Program-made: the position numbers and the translations under genes
In this document: positions 40,938 through 48,993 of the stretch, piece by piece
Layout of the letters: each line of letters starts with the position of its first letter
Position numbering within the stretch: position 1 is the stretch's first letter
Assembly (NCBI RefSeq): GCF_019263705.2
Contig: NZ_JADQDK010000001.1
Location: forward strand, 5,642,001 to 5,706,000
Length of the DNA: 64,000 nt
Origin: Pseudonocardia abyssalis
Lineage (GTDB): Bacteria > Actinomycetota > Actinomycetes > Mycobacteriales > Pseudonocardiaceae
Direction of reading: 5' to 3'
The notes under the pieces: generated by a model
Told to the model about the DNA's origin: nothing
Database searches by the model: none
What the model saw: the letters and a program-made list of their open reading frames with translations, nothing else

Positions 40938-41453
40938 GTGCCCCCCTCCCACGCCCGGCCACCCGTCGTCGCCGACGAGCGCACCCAGCTCGTCGGCTGG
41001 CTCGACCTGCAGCGCGCGCTGGTGCGGTGGAAGTGCGCGGGGCTGACCGACGAGCAGGCGCGGCGGGCGGTCCTGCCCGGCTCCCCGCTGATGACGGTGG
41101 CCGGGCTCGTGTCGCACCTGCGCTGGACCGAGCACTGCTGGTTCGAGGTGCTCTTCCTCGGCGGCCCGTCCGCGGGCAACCCGCAGTTCGACACGGACGT
41201 CGAGGACGCCGACATGCGGCCCGACGGCGTCCCGCTCGCCCGGCTCCTCGACGAGTTCGACGCGCAGTGGGCGAGGTCGGACGAGATCGTCGCCGCGCAC
41301 TCCCTCGACGACACCGGGCGGCACCCCGACTTCTCCGCGGGAGCGGCGAGCCTGCGCTGGATCCTGCTGCACATGCTCGAGGAGACGGCCCGCCACGTCG
41401 GGCACCTCGACACGATCCGGGAGCAGCTCGACGGGGTGACGGGCTACTACTGA
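40938..41453 (+). CDS. DinB-family (DUF664) protein
   Basis: A 171-residue four-helix bundle: LVGWLDLQRALVRWKCAGLT, LMTVAGLVSHLRWTEHCWFE, LRWILLHMLEETARHVGHLD. Three His residues (S-H-L-R-W, H-M-L-E-E-T, A-R-H-V-G-H) at the places that bind metal in DinB/YfiT enzymes. Actinobacterial members include mycothiol S-transferases. GTG start at 40938. It is the first gene downstream of the divergent promoter shared with the response regulator; the histidine kinase follows after 24 bases. Confidence 0.8.
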   Translation: MPPSHARPPVVADERTQLVGWLDLQRALVRWKCAGLTDEQARRAVLPGSPLMTVAGLVSHLRWTEHCWFEVLFLGGPSAGNPQFDTDVEDADMRPDGVPLARLLDEFDAQWARSDEIVAAHSLDDTGRHPDFSAGAASLRWILLHMLEETARHVGHLDTIREQLDGVTGYY

Positions 41454-41477
41454 GCACCGGCCCGTCATGCTCGTCCC

Positions 41478-42722
41478 GTGGAGCACTCAGGGGAGGACCG
41501 GCCCGCGGTCGTCATCCGGGTCGTCGCGGTGGCGGCGGTCGGGCTGGCGCTGCTGCTGGGGCCGCAGCTCGCCCGCGGCCTCGTCGCGCCCCTCACCGCG
41601 CTGGTGGTGGCCGCGTTCGCCTACGCCGTGCTGCTCGCCGTCGCGGAGTTCCGGGGGTGGCGGCTGCTCCCGCCGCGGGTCGCCACCGCGTTCGACGGCG
41701 TGCTGGTGCTCGTCGCCTGCGGGCTGACCGGTGGGGCCGAGAGCATCATGGTCGCGCTGCTGCCGCTGATCGTGATCGCGGCGTCGGTGCGCGGCGGCGC
41801 GGTGGTCGGGCGGCTCGCCGCGGTCGTCGCGGGGGCAGGGTTCACCGTGGGGTCGGTCCTCGGGTCCGACGCCGAGGTCCCGCTCGCCGACCGCTGGCTC
41901 GCCGGGGCGTGGTGGACCGGGTTCCTGGTGGCCGCGGCGGTGCTGGTCGGCGCGCTGGTGCAGATGCTGGAGCGACAGCTGGCTGCGGCGGCCGCCGCGC
42001 GGTCGGAGCACGAGGCGTTCCTGGAGGAGCGCGACCTGCGGGCCCGGCTGCTCGCCGCCCAGCAGGCCCGGCTCGACGGCGTGCGGGTCGTGCTGCACGA
42101 GTTCCGCACGCCGGTCGCGTCGCTGACCGCGCTGAGCGCCGACCTCGCCGCGGACCGGTTGCCCGAGCCGTCCCGCGCGGTCGCGACGCGCCTGTTGGCC
42201 GAGCACGCGGTGCACCTGCGCGACATGCTCGACGGACTCGCCGACGTCGCCGTCACCGACGGGAGTCCGATCGGGCGGGTGCGGGCCCGGGTCGTGGCGC
42301 TCTCCGAGCTGGCCGACGCGGTGCTGGACGCGGCCGGGGTGGCCGCGGCGCGGCGCCGCCCGTCGGTGGCGCCGGAGGGTGCGGCGGTCCGCTGCGACCC
42401 CCAACGCCTGCGCCGCGTGCTCACCAACCTCGTCGAGAACGCGGCCCGGCACAGCGGCGACGCCCCCGTGGAGCTGGATCTGCGCCACGCCGACGGCGTG
42501 CTGGTCGCCGAGGTCCGCGACCGCGGCCCCGGCCTCCCGCCCGGACAGGAGGGCGTCGTCACGGCCAAGGGTGTGGCGCTGGGGGAGCGGCGCGGCACTG
42601 CCGGTCTGGGGCTGTGGATCGTCGAGGCGCTGGTGGCGGCGATGGACGGCGAGCTGAGCCTGGAACCGCGCGACGGCGGCGGCCTGGTCGCCCACCTCGA
42701 GCTCCCCCTCCCCGCCCCCTGA
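41478..42722 (+). CDS. Sensor histidine kinase
   Basis: A 414-residue membrane kinase. It has four to six N-terminal transmembrane helices (VVAVAAVGLALLLGPQLARG; VLLAVAEFRG; LPLIVIAASVRGGAVVGRLA). The H-box is L-H-E-F-R-T-P-V-A-S-L with phosphorylatable His207. The ATPase has N-box LTNLVENAARHSGD, G1 D-R-G-P-G-L-P and G2 G-T-A-G-L-G-L-W-I-V-E. No extracytoplasmic sensor domain, so it probably senses within the membrane. GTG start at 41478. Likely partner of the response regulator at 40211-40882. Its 3' end is followed directly by the 22-base repeat array. Confidence 0.85.
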   Translation: MEHSGEDRPAVVIRVVAVAAVGLALLLGPQLARGLVAPLTALVVAAFAYAVLLAVAEFRGWRLLPPRVATAFDGVLVLVACGLTGGAESIMVALLPLIVIAASVRGGAVVGRLAAVVAGAGFTVGSVLGSDAEVPLADRWLAGAWWTGFLVAAAVLVGALVQMLERQLAAAAAARSEHEAFLEERDLRARLLAAQQARLDGVRVVLHEFRTPVASLTALSADLAADRLPEPSRAVATRLLAEHAVHLRDMLDGLADVAVTDGSPIGRVRARVVALSELADAVLDAAGVAAARRRPSVAPEGAAVRCDPQRLRRVLTNLVENAARHSGDAPVELDLRHADGVLVAEVRDRGPGLPPGQEGVVTAKGVALGERRGTAGLGLWIVEALVAAMDGELSLEPRDGGGLVAHLELPLPAP

Positions 42723-42723
42723 C

Positions 42724-42877
42724 CCGCGACTCAGGGGCGGAGGAACAGCGACTCGCGGGGTGGGGGTGATCCCGTTCCGCGAGTCGCTGGATCCCCGCCC
42801 GCGAGTCGCTGGATCCCCGCCCGTGAGTCGCTGTTCTCGGGCCCGCGAGTCGCTGCTCCCGCGCCCACGAGTCCCGG
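42724..42877. repeat. Bidirectional 22-base-period repeat array
   Basis: The 13-base unit CCGCGAGTCGCTG occurs at 42777, 42799, 42821 (one change), 42843 and, degenerate, 42865, at exactly 22-base steps. Its reverse complement CAGCGACTCGCGG occurs at 42746 and, degenerate, at 42724, again 22 bases apart. The two sets face each other around 42767, so the region can fold into a long hairpin. The 9-base gaps are similar to each other, so this is a tandem repeat, not a CRISPR. It fills the space between the kinase stop and the dehydrogenase gene and may also act as terminator. Confidence 0.8.
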
Positions 42878-42965
42878 CGCCCGGGCGGGTGGGTGGCACC
42901 CGCGGGCCAAGGGCGGAACCCCCGGACCGGTGCGTCGCCGGCGGTCGGCCCGCCATGCTTCCCCC

Positions 42966-44072
42966 ATGCTGACGCAGGCGGCGGTGTTGTGGGAGCAGGG
43001 CGGCAAGTGGGAGGTCGAGGAGGTCGAGCTCGATCCCCCGAACGCGGGTGAGGTGCTGGTCGAGCTCGCCGCGAGCGGGCTGTGCCACTCCGACGAGCAC
43101 CTGGTCACCGGGGACCTGCCGGTCGGGTACCCGATGGTCGGCGGGCACGAGGGTGCCGGGCGGGTCGTCGAGATCGGCCCCGGCGTCACCGACGTGGAGG
43201 TCGGCGACCCCGTCGTCATGACGTTCCTGCCCAGCTGCGGGCGCTGCTCGTACTGCGTGCGCGGCTACACCGCCCTGTGCGACGACGGCGCGGGCGCCAC
43301 CCTCGGCCCGCAGCTCGACGGCACCTACCGCTTCCACGCGCGCGGCGAGGACGTCGGCCAGATGTGCCTGCTCGGCACGTTCGCCAAGCACACCGTGGTG
43401 CCGGTCAAGTCGGTCGTGAAGATCGACGAGGGCTTCCCGCTGCACCTCGCCGCGCTCGTCGGCTGCGGCGTGACGACGGGCTTCGGCAGTGCCGTGCGCA
43501 CCGCGGAGCTGCGCGCGGGCGACACCGCCGTCGTCATCGGCATCGGCGGGATCGGGGCGAACGCGGTGCAGGGGGCGAGGATCGCCGGCTGCCGCTACGT
43601 CGTGGCCGTCGACCCGGTGGAGTTCAAGCGCGAGAAGGCGCTGGAGCTGGGCGCCACGCACTCCGCCGCCAGCATGGACGAGGCATGGAACGTCGTGTCC
43701 AGCCTGACCCGTGGCCAGCTAGCCGACGCCGCCATCCTGACGACGGGCGTCGCCGAGGGCTCCTACCTGCAGCCCGCGTTGCAGCTCGTCGGCAAGAGGG
43801 GCCGCGTGGTCGTCACCGCGCTCGGCCACCCCGACGAGGACACCGCGTCGCTGTCGCTGCTCGACCTCACGCTCTACGAGAAGCAGATCCGCGGGGCCCT
43901 GTTCGGCAGCTCCAACGGTCAGCACGACGTTCCGCGGCTGCTGGAGATGTACAACCTCGGGCAGCTCAAGCTCGACGAGCTGATCACCCGCGAGTACTCC
44001 CTGGAGGAGATCAACCAGGGCTACGAGGACATGCGTGAGGGCCGCAACATCCGCGGTCTCATCCGGTACTGA
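42966..44072 (+). CDS. NDMA-dependent-type zinc alcohol dehydrogenase
   Basis: A 368-residue medium-chain dehydrogenase. Catalytic zinc ligands Cys40 (G-L-C-H-S-D-E-H) and His61-Glu62 (G-G-H-E-G-A-G); structural zinc Cys91, 94, 97, 105 (CGRCSYCVRGYTALC); Rossmann motif G-I-G-G-I-G-A-N-A. The GTFAKHTVVPVKSVVKIDEG and SLLDLTLYEKQIRGALFGSS blocks fit the actinobacterial NDMA-dependent class, in which NAD stays tightly bound and an unknown acceptor replaces NDMA. It oxidises primary alcohols to aldehydes. R2lox follows after 16 bases, so the two are co-transcribed. Confidence 0.85.
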   Translation: MLTQAAVLWEQGGKWEVEEVELDPPNAGEVLVELAASGLCHSDEHLVTGDLPVGYPMVGGHEGAGRVVEIGPGVTDVEVGDPVVMTFLPSCGRCSYCVRGYTALCDDGAGATLGPQLDGTYRFHARGEDVGQMCLLGTFAKHTVVPVKSVVKIDEGFPLHLAALVGCGVTTGFGSAVRTAELRAGDTAVVIGIGGIGANAVQGARIAGCRYVVAVDPVEFKREKALELGATHSAASMDEAWNVVSSLTRGQLADAAILTTGVAEGSYLQPALQLVGKRGRVVVTALGHPDEDTASLSLLDLTLYEKQIRGALFGSSNGQHDVPRLLEMYNLGQLKLDELITREYSLEEINQGYEDMREGRNIRGLIRY

Positions 44073-44088
44073 CGAGGGGATCACCGCA

Positions 44089-45054
44089 ATGACGCGATCG
44101 ATCGAGCACGGCAAGCGGACCGGTTTCGCCACCCTGGGCAAGGGCGGCCTGAACTTCGACTCGTTCCCGATGCGGCTGTTCGCCAAGGGCAACGCGCGGC
44201 ACTGGAACCCGGCCGACATCGACTTCGCCCAGGACGCCCGTGACGTCGCCGCGATGACCGACGCCGAGCGCTGGTGGACGACCATGCTCGCCACCCAGTT
44301 CATGGCGGGCGAGGAGTCGGTGACGCAGGACCTGCAGCCGTTCGTGGCCGCGATGGCCGCGGAGGGCCGGCTCGCCGACGAGATGTACCTGACGCAGTTC
44401 GTGTTCGAGGAGGCCAAGCACACCGAGGGTTTCCGGCGGTGGTTCGACGCCGTCGGCATCACCGAGGACCTGCACCCCTACATCGCGGACAACGCCTCCT
44501 ACCAGCAGATCTTCACCCAGGAGCTGCCCGACAGCCTGTACGCGCTGGCCGGGGACCCGTCGCCGCGCAACCAGATCCGCGCCTCCGTCACCTACAACCA
44601 CATCGTCGAGGGCACGCTCGCGCTCACCGGCTACTTCATCTGGGCGAGGATCTGCAGGAGCCGGGGGATCCTGCCCGGCATGCAGCAGCTCATCAAGCAC
44701 ATCGGCGACGACGAGCGCCGCCACATGGCGTGGGGCACGTTCACCTGCCGTCGACACGTCGCCGCCGACGACACCCTGTGGGACGTCGTCGACGAGCGCA
44801 TGCAGGAGCTGCTGGTACCGGCCATGGGCGTGGTCGCCGAGCCGTTCGACCGGATCGCCGAGGGCGACGAGCCCCCGTTCGCGATCGAGCTGAACGAGTT
44901 GGCCGAGTACGCGATGGACAAGATCGGCCGTCGCCTCGGCGCCATCGAGTCGGCCCGCGGAGCGGATCTGCTGGTCATCGACGTGGACGCGACCCCCGAG
45001 GCGCTCGAGGAGCGTTTCCACGCCGAGGACCAGGCCGACCTGTCCGCCGCCTGA
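44089..45054 (+). CDS. R2-like ligand-binding oxidase (R2lox)
   Basis: A 321-residue ferritin-like Mn/Fe protein. All six metal ligands align with mycobacterial R2lox at a constant offset of 7: Glu75, Glu108, His111, Glu174, Glu209, His212. The Val78 and Tyr169 that form the unusual ether crosslink are also present. Key blocks: MAGEESVTQDLQPF, FEEAKHTEGFRRWF, YNHIVEGTLALTGYF, GDDERRHMAWG. R2lox binds a long-chain fatty-acid-like ligand at a heterodinuclear Mn/Fe site and performs two-electron oxidations of unknown physiological substrate. The operon with an alcohol dehydrogenase suggests a role in hydrocarbon or lipid oxidation. Confidence 0.9.
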   Translation: MTRSIEHGKRTGFATLGKGGLNFDSFPMRLFAKGNARHWNPADIDFAQDARDVAAMTDAERWWTTMLATQFMAGEESVTQDLQPFVAAMAAEGRLADEMYLTQFVFEEAKHTEGFRRWFDAVGITEDLHPYIADNASYQQIFTQELPDSLYALAGDPSPRNQIRASVTYNHIVEGTLALTGYFIWARICRSRGILPGMQQLIKHIGDDERRHMAWGTFTCRRHVAADDTLWDVVDERMQELLVPAMGVVAEPFDRIAEGDEPPFAIELNELAEYAMDKIGRRLGAIESARGADLLVIDVDATPEALEERFHAEDQADLSAA

Positions 45055-45060
45055 TCACCG

Positions 45061-46326
45061 TCAGACCGGCGTGAACCGCACCGGCAGCCGCTTGATGCCG
45101 TTGATGAAGTTGCCCGCCAGGTGCTCGGGCTCGCCGACGGTGAGGTCCGGCAGCCGGTGCAGCAGTTCGTCGAACAGGGCACGGAGCTGCATCCGGGCGA
45201 GGTGGCTGCCCAGGCAGAAGTGCGGCCCGCCGCCGCCGAAGCCGATCTGCGGGTTGGGTCGCCGCGCGAGGTCGAAGCGGTCGGCGTCGGCGAACACGGT
45301 CTCGTCGCGATTGCCCGACAGGTAGAACATGACGACCCGCTCGCCCGCGGCGATGTGCTGCCCGCGGATCTCGGTGTCGCGGCGGGCCGTGCGCCGGAAC
45401 GTGAGCACCGGGCTCGCCCACCGCACGAACTCGTCGACGGCCCCGTCGATGCGCCCGTCGAAGTCCTCCATCAGCGCGGCGCGCTGCTCGGGGTTGCGGT
45501 CGAGCGCGAGGACGCTGTGGCTCGCGGTCTGCCGCGTGGTGTCGTTGCCCGCCACGCACAGCAGCACGAAGAAGGCCGCGATCTCCTCCTCGGTGAGCCG
45601 GGCGCCTTCGACCTCGGCCTGTACCAGCGCCGTGATCAGGTCGTCGGCCGGCGCCGCACGGCGCTTCTCCACGAGGTCGAACGCCGCGGTGTGCAGCGTC
45701 ATCAGCCCGTCGAGCAGAACACCCATCGGGTCGCCGTCCCCGACGAACTCGGGGTCGTTCCAGGCGACGAGCGCGTTGGCCGCGCGGGCCACCCGCTCCC
45801 GGTCGGCCTCGGCGATGCCGATCATCTGCGAGACCGTCCACATCGGCAGCCGGGCCGCGACGGCCTCCACGAAGTCGATCTCACCCAGCGGTGCGATGTC
45901 GTCGACGATCCGGCGGGCCTGCTCGCGGATCTGGTCGCCGATCCGGGCGACGCGGCGCGGCGTGAACACCGAGCTGATCACCCTGCGCGACACCGTGTGC
46001 CGCGGCGCGTCCATCGCGAGGATGGAGTGCGCGGCCTCCAGGACGTCCTCGGGCACGTCCTCCAGCATCACGCCGCCGTACTGCTGGCCCGAGCCCCAGG
46101 TCTCGGCGTCGCGGCTGACGGCCACGATGTCGGCGTGGGTGACCAGCGCCCAGAAGCCGGGGGCGTCGGGGTCGGGCAGCAGGTCGGTCTCGGCGGGCCG
46201 GTGCCAGGACAGCGGGCGCTCGCGGCGCAGCTCGGCGAACGCGGGTTCGCGCTCGGCGGGGCTCTTCGCCCAGAACGCGTGGCTGGAGATGTCGATCGGG
46301 TCGTAGGCCCGTTCGGTGGTGGTCAC
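45061..46326 (-). CDS. Cytochrome P450
   Basis: A 421-residue P450. I-helix V-A-G-N-D-T-T-R-Q, E-x-x-R in VDEFVRWASPVLTFRRTARR, heme loop FGGGGPHFCLGSHLARMQ. The end GNFINGIKRLPVRFTPV resembles CYP124/125/142-type lipid hydroxylases and the P450 at 24903, but the two are well diverged. The GTG start overlaps the SCP2 gene stop as GTGA: a lipid-binding protein and a lipid-oxidising P450 are translated together, suggesting ligand delivery. It converges with the R2lox gene, 6 bases apart. Control is probably through the palindrome at 46783. Confidence 0.9.
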   Translation of the reverse strand: MTTTERAYDPIDISSHAFWAKSPAEREPAFAELRRERPLSWHRPAETDLLPDPDAPGFWALVTHADIVAVSRDAETWGSGQQYGGVMLEDVPEDVLEAAHSILAMDAPRHTVSRRVISSVFTPRRVARIGDQIREQARRIVDDIAPLGEIDFVEAVAARLPMWTVSQMIGIAEADRERVARAANALVAWNDPEFVGDGDPMGVLLDGLMTLHTAAFDLVEKRRAAPADDLITALVQAEVEGARLTEEEIAAFFVLLCVAGNDTTRQTASHSVLALDRNPEQRAALMEDFDGRIDGAVDEFVRWASPVLTFRRTARRDTEIRGQHIAAGERVVMFYLSGNRDETVFADADRFDLARRPNPQIGFGGGGPHFCLGSHLARMQLRALFDELLHRLPDLTVGEPEHLAGNFINGIKRLPVRFTPV

Positions 46327-46736
46327 GCGACGACCAGGTCGTCACGGCCGTCGGCGCGCAGCCGCTCGACGTAGACCGGGAACAGCCGCTTGGACAGCGG
46401 CGCGAGCTGGAGCAGCTTGGTGACGGTGCCCTCGACCTTCACCTTGCCCTTGGCCATCGCGAACGTGAGGTTGACCTTGCCCTGCCAGTACGCGTTGGCG
46501 GTCTCGGTGCTCATCGCCATCGTCGCGCCGGCCGCGGGGAGGTCGGGCGCGGAGCCCTTGTGCACGACGCCGCCGGGCAGGTCGATGATCAGTGCGCTGT
46601 CCGGCTCGGTGCACTGCATCCGCAGCACCAGCCCGGTCGCGTTGAGCTTGGGTGCGAGCTCCGGGTCCGCCAGAGCGGTCTCGAAGATGCCGCCGATGTA
46701 GCGGTACAGCTCGTCCTCGTCGGCGAAACCGGCCAC
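46323..46736 (-). CDS. SCP2 sterol-carrier-like domain protein
   Basis: A 137-residue protein: VAGFADEDELYRYIGGIFET, VLRMQCTEPDSALIIDLPGG, MAMSTETANAYWQGKVNLTF, AMAKGKVKVEGTVTKLLQLA. The T-A-N-x-Y/F-W-x-G-K and A-M-A-K-G-K-V blocks are those of SCP2-like proteins. Paralogue of the protein at 39634-40044. GTG at 46736 with GGAGG upstream (an earlier GTG at 46748 lacks a site). Co-translated with the P450. Probable role: cytosolic carrier of a hydrophobic P450 substrate. Confidence 0.75.
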   Translation of the reverse strand: MAGFADEDELYRYIGGIFETALADPELAPKLNATGLVLRMQCTEPDSALIIDLPGGVVHKGSAPDLPAAGATMAMSTETANAYWQGKVNLTFAMAKGKVKVEGTVTKLLQLAPLSKRLFPVYVERLRADGRDDLVVA

Positions 46737-46782
46737 GGAATCCTCCACGTCGAGTAGCAGGGGTGGTCCCTTCGGCCGGAAC

Positions 46783-46801
46783 GTAACATGGGTTATGTTA
46801 C
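46783..46801. promoter_or_regulatory. Perfect TetR-type palindrome between the SCP2-P450 and aldehyde dehydrogenase operons
   Basis: GTAACAT-GGGTT-ATGTTAC is a perfect dyad of 7-base arms with a 5-base spacer, AT-rich against a GC-rich background. It lies 47 bases from the SCP2 start and 33 from the aldehyde dehydrogenase start, so one bound dimer could control both directions. The TetR at 48221-48775, last in the plus-strand transcript, is the obvious ligand. Confidence 0.65.
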
Positions 46802-46833
46802 CCGGACCACACCCCATCGAGCGACGGAGCGGC

Positions 46834-48219
46834 ATGACGACCGAGGCGACGACCACGGAGTCCAGGCCCGTCGACGCGGTCGTCGCCGGGCTGCGCGCCA
46901 CCTTCGCGAGCGGGGTCACCAAGGACCTGGCCTGGCGCGTCACGCAGCTGCGCGGCCTGGAGCGGATGCTCGCGGAGCGGGAGTCCGAGTTCTCCGCGGC
47001 GCTGGCCGAGGACCTCGGCCGCCCCGCCGTCGACGCATGGCCGGCCGACCTGGCGCCCACCACCGCGGAGTCGGCGTACGCCCGCAAGCGACTGCACCGC
47101 TGGGCCCGGCCGCGCCGCGTGGGCCTGCCGCTGTCCGTGCAGCCCGGGTCGGCGCGCTACGAGTACCAGCCGCTCGGCGTCGTGCTCGTCATCGGGCCGT
47201 GGAACCACCCCGTGCACCTGACGCTCGCCCCGCTCGTCGCGGCGCTGGCCGCGGGCAACTGCGCGGTCGTCAAGCCGTCCGAGCACGCGCCCGCGGTCGC
47301 CGCCCTGCTCGCCCGGCTGCTGCCGGAGTACCTCGACCCCCGTGCGGTCGCCGTCGTCACCGGCGGGCCGGGGGAGACCCAGGAGCTGCTCGCGCAGGGC
47401 CTGGACCACGCGTTCTTCACCGGCAGCCCGGAGGTCGGGGCGAAGGTCATGGCGGCCGCCGCGCCGCACCTCACCCCGGTGACCCTCGAGCTGGGCGGCA
47501 AGAGCCCGGTGATCGTCGCGGCCGACGCCGACGTCGAGATCGCGGCGAAGCGGATCGCGTGGACGTAGCTGATGAACTCCGGGCAGACCTGCGTCGCGCC
47601 CGACCACGTGCTCGTCGTCCGGTCGGTCCGCGACGAGCTGGTGGCCGGGATCGTCGCCGCCCTGGAGCGGATGCGCCCCGCCGGCGCCGTCCGGATCGTC
47701 GACGCCCGGCAGGCGGCCCGTCTCGCGGGCCTGCTCGACGGCTGCGGCGGCACGGTCGTCACCGGCGGCCGGATCGACCCCGGCGCCCGCACCGGCGAGC
47801 CGACGGTCGTGCTCGACCCCGACCCGGGATCGGCGCTGATGCGGGAGGAGATCTTCGGCCCGATCCTGCCGGTCGTCACCGTCGACGGGCTGGAGCAGGC
47901 GATCACGCACGTCGTCGCCGGGCCCAAGCCGCTGGCCGTCTACCTGTTCAGCCGGTCCCGTGCCACCGCCGACCGCGTGACGGCCGAGTTCGACGCCGGC
48001 GCGACCGTCGTCAACCACCTGATGTTCCACGTGCTCGTGCCGCAGTTGCCCTTCGGCGGCGTCGGGCGCAGCGGGACGGGCGCGTACCACGGGCGGTGGG
48101 GGTTCGAGACGTTCAGCCACCGCCGCTCGGTGCTCACCAAGCCGACCCGCCCCGACCCGGGGTTCGTCTACCCGCCCTACGGGACGCTGGCCGAGAAGCT
48201 GCTGCGGAAGGTGATCTGA
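46834..48219 (+). pseudogene. Aldehyde dehydrogenase interrupted by an in-frame amber codon
   Basis: A 461-codon aldehyde dehydrogenase. Cofactor/oxyanion Asn in IGPWNHPVHLTL, general base Glu219 in TLELGGKSPVIV, catalytic Cys253 in MNSGQTCVAPDHVL, late motif FGPILPVVTVDGL. Codon 245 (47566-47568) is TAG where relatives have Lys (usually AAG) in A-W-T-K-x-M-N-S-G-Q; the frame continues perfectly on both sides, so a single substitution truncates the enzyme 8 residues before the nucleophile. It would oxidise an aldehyde from the neighbouring alcohol dehydrogenase to the acid. A real mutation, sequencing error or read-through are all possible. GGAG lies before the ATG. Confidence 0.85.
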
Positions 48220-48220
48220 C

Positions 48221-48775
48221 GTGGCGGGGAAGTCCGTCCAGGTCGGACCCGAGCAGTACTTCGACGGCGCCATGGCGATTCTGGCCAACGACGGCACGTC
48301 CGGGCTGAAGATCGCGCCGCTGTGCCGCGCGCTCGGCGTCACCAGTGGGTCGTTCTACCACCACTTCGGGAGCTGGGCGGGCTTCGTCGTCGCGCTGCTG
48401 GAGCACTGGGAGACCGAGCAGACCGCGCGCATCGTCGCGCTCGCGGCGGCGACCGCCGACCCGGGCGAGCGCGTCACAGTGCTCAAGGAGCTGGCCGCGA
48501 CGGTGCCGCACGAGGCGGAGGCGGCGATCCGGGTGTGGGCAGCGCTCGACCCGGACGTCGGCCGTGCGCAGGCGCGCGTCGACGACGAGCGCCGGGCGGC
48601 GGTGGAACGGGTCGTCTCCGGGATCGTCGACGATCCGGAGGTCGCGCGCCGTCTCGCGGTGCTCGGGCTCGCGGTACTCGTCGGCTTCCAGCAGACGTGC
48701 GTGCCCCCCGTCGTCGACGTCCTCGGGGGGCTCCTCGACGACTTCGAGGCAATCGTCCGCGCGCACGCTCGGTAG
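48221..48775 (+). CDS. TetR-family transcriptional regulator
   Basis: A 184-residue TetR. Helix-turn-helix at residues 10-55: YFDGAMAILANDGTSGLKIA, then PLCRALGVTSGSFYHHFGSW. T-S-G-S-F-Y-H-H-F is the recognition helix signature. The C-terminal ligand domain (GFVVALLEHWETEQTARIVA; RLAVLGLAVLVGFQQTCVPP) follows. The GTG is one base behind the aldehyde dehydrogenase stop, so both share a transcript that begins at the palindrome at 46783. Likely a repressor of the SCP2-P450 and aldehyde dehydrogenase operons, with a lipid-derived inducer. Confidence 0.85.
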   Translation: MAGKSVQVGPEQYFDGAMAILANDGTSGLKIAPLCRALGVTSGSFYHHFGSWAGFVVALLEHWETEQTARIVALAAATADPGERVTVLKELAATVPHEAEAAIRVWAALDPDVGRAQARVDDERRAAVERVVSGIVDDPEVARRLAVLGLAVLVGFQQTCVPPVVDVLGGLLDDFEAIVRAHAR

Positions 48776-48857
48776 CGACGACGGACCGAGCGTAGCGACA
48801 CCGTGAGCTGGGGGTACCGTTGGTTACACCTGCTGGGTGATGCGTGCCGCGCGATCG

Positions 48858-48887
48858 GACCAACCTGGGGTTTCCCAGCAACTGGTC
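48858..48887. promoter_or_regulatory. Interrupted palindrome upstream of the mce operon
   Basis: GACCA (48858-48862) pairs with TGGTC (48883-48887), enclosing CTGGG (48865-48869) and CCCAG (48874-48878) around GTTT; an overlapping ACTG-GT-CAGT dyad lies at 48881-48890. It sits 107-136 bases before the mceG start in the only gap where an operon promoter can lie. It may be an operator or a leader hairpin. It does not match the KstR consensus. Confidence 0.4.
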
Positions 48888-48993
48888 AGTAACCCACCTC
48901 ACTATTCGTCGTTGGGATGTTGTGGGCAGTCGGCCGCCCGCTCCCCGCACCGCGGTCGCGATCCGCCCGGAACCTGAACGAGGAGGCGGCGCC

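Noticed and set aside
42724..42877. CRISPR array
   Set aside because: Units are 13 bases with 9-base gaps that are similar to each other, orientation changes within the array, and no cas genes are nearby.
48780..48990. KstR cholesterol-regulon operator before mce
   Set aside because: No match to the TnnAACnnGTTnnA pattern was found; the dyads present have different sequence.
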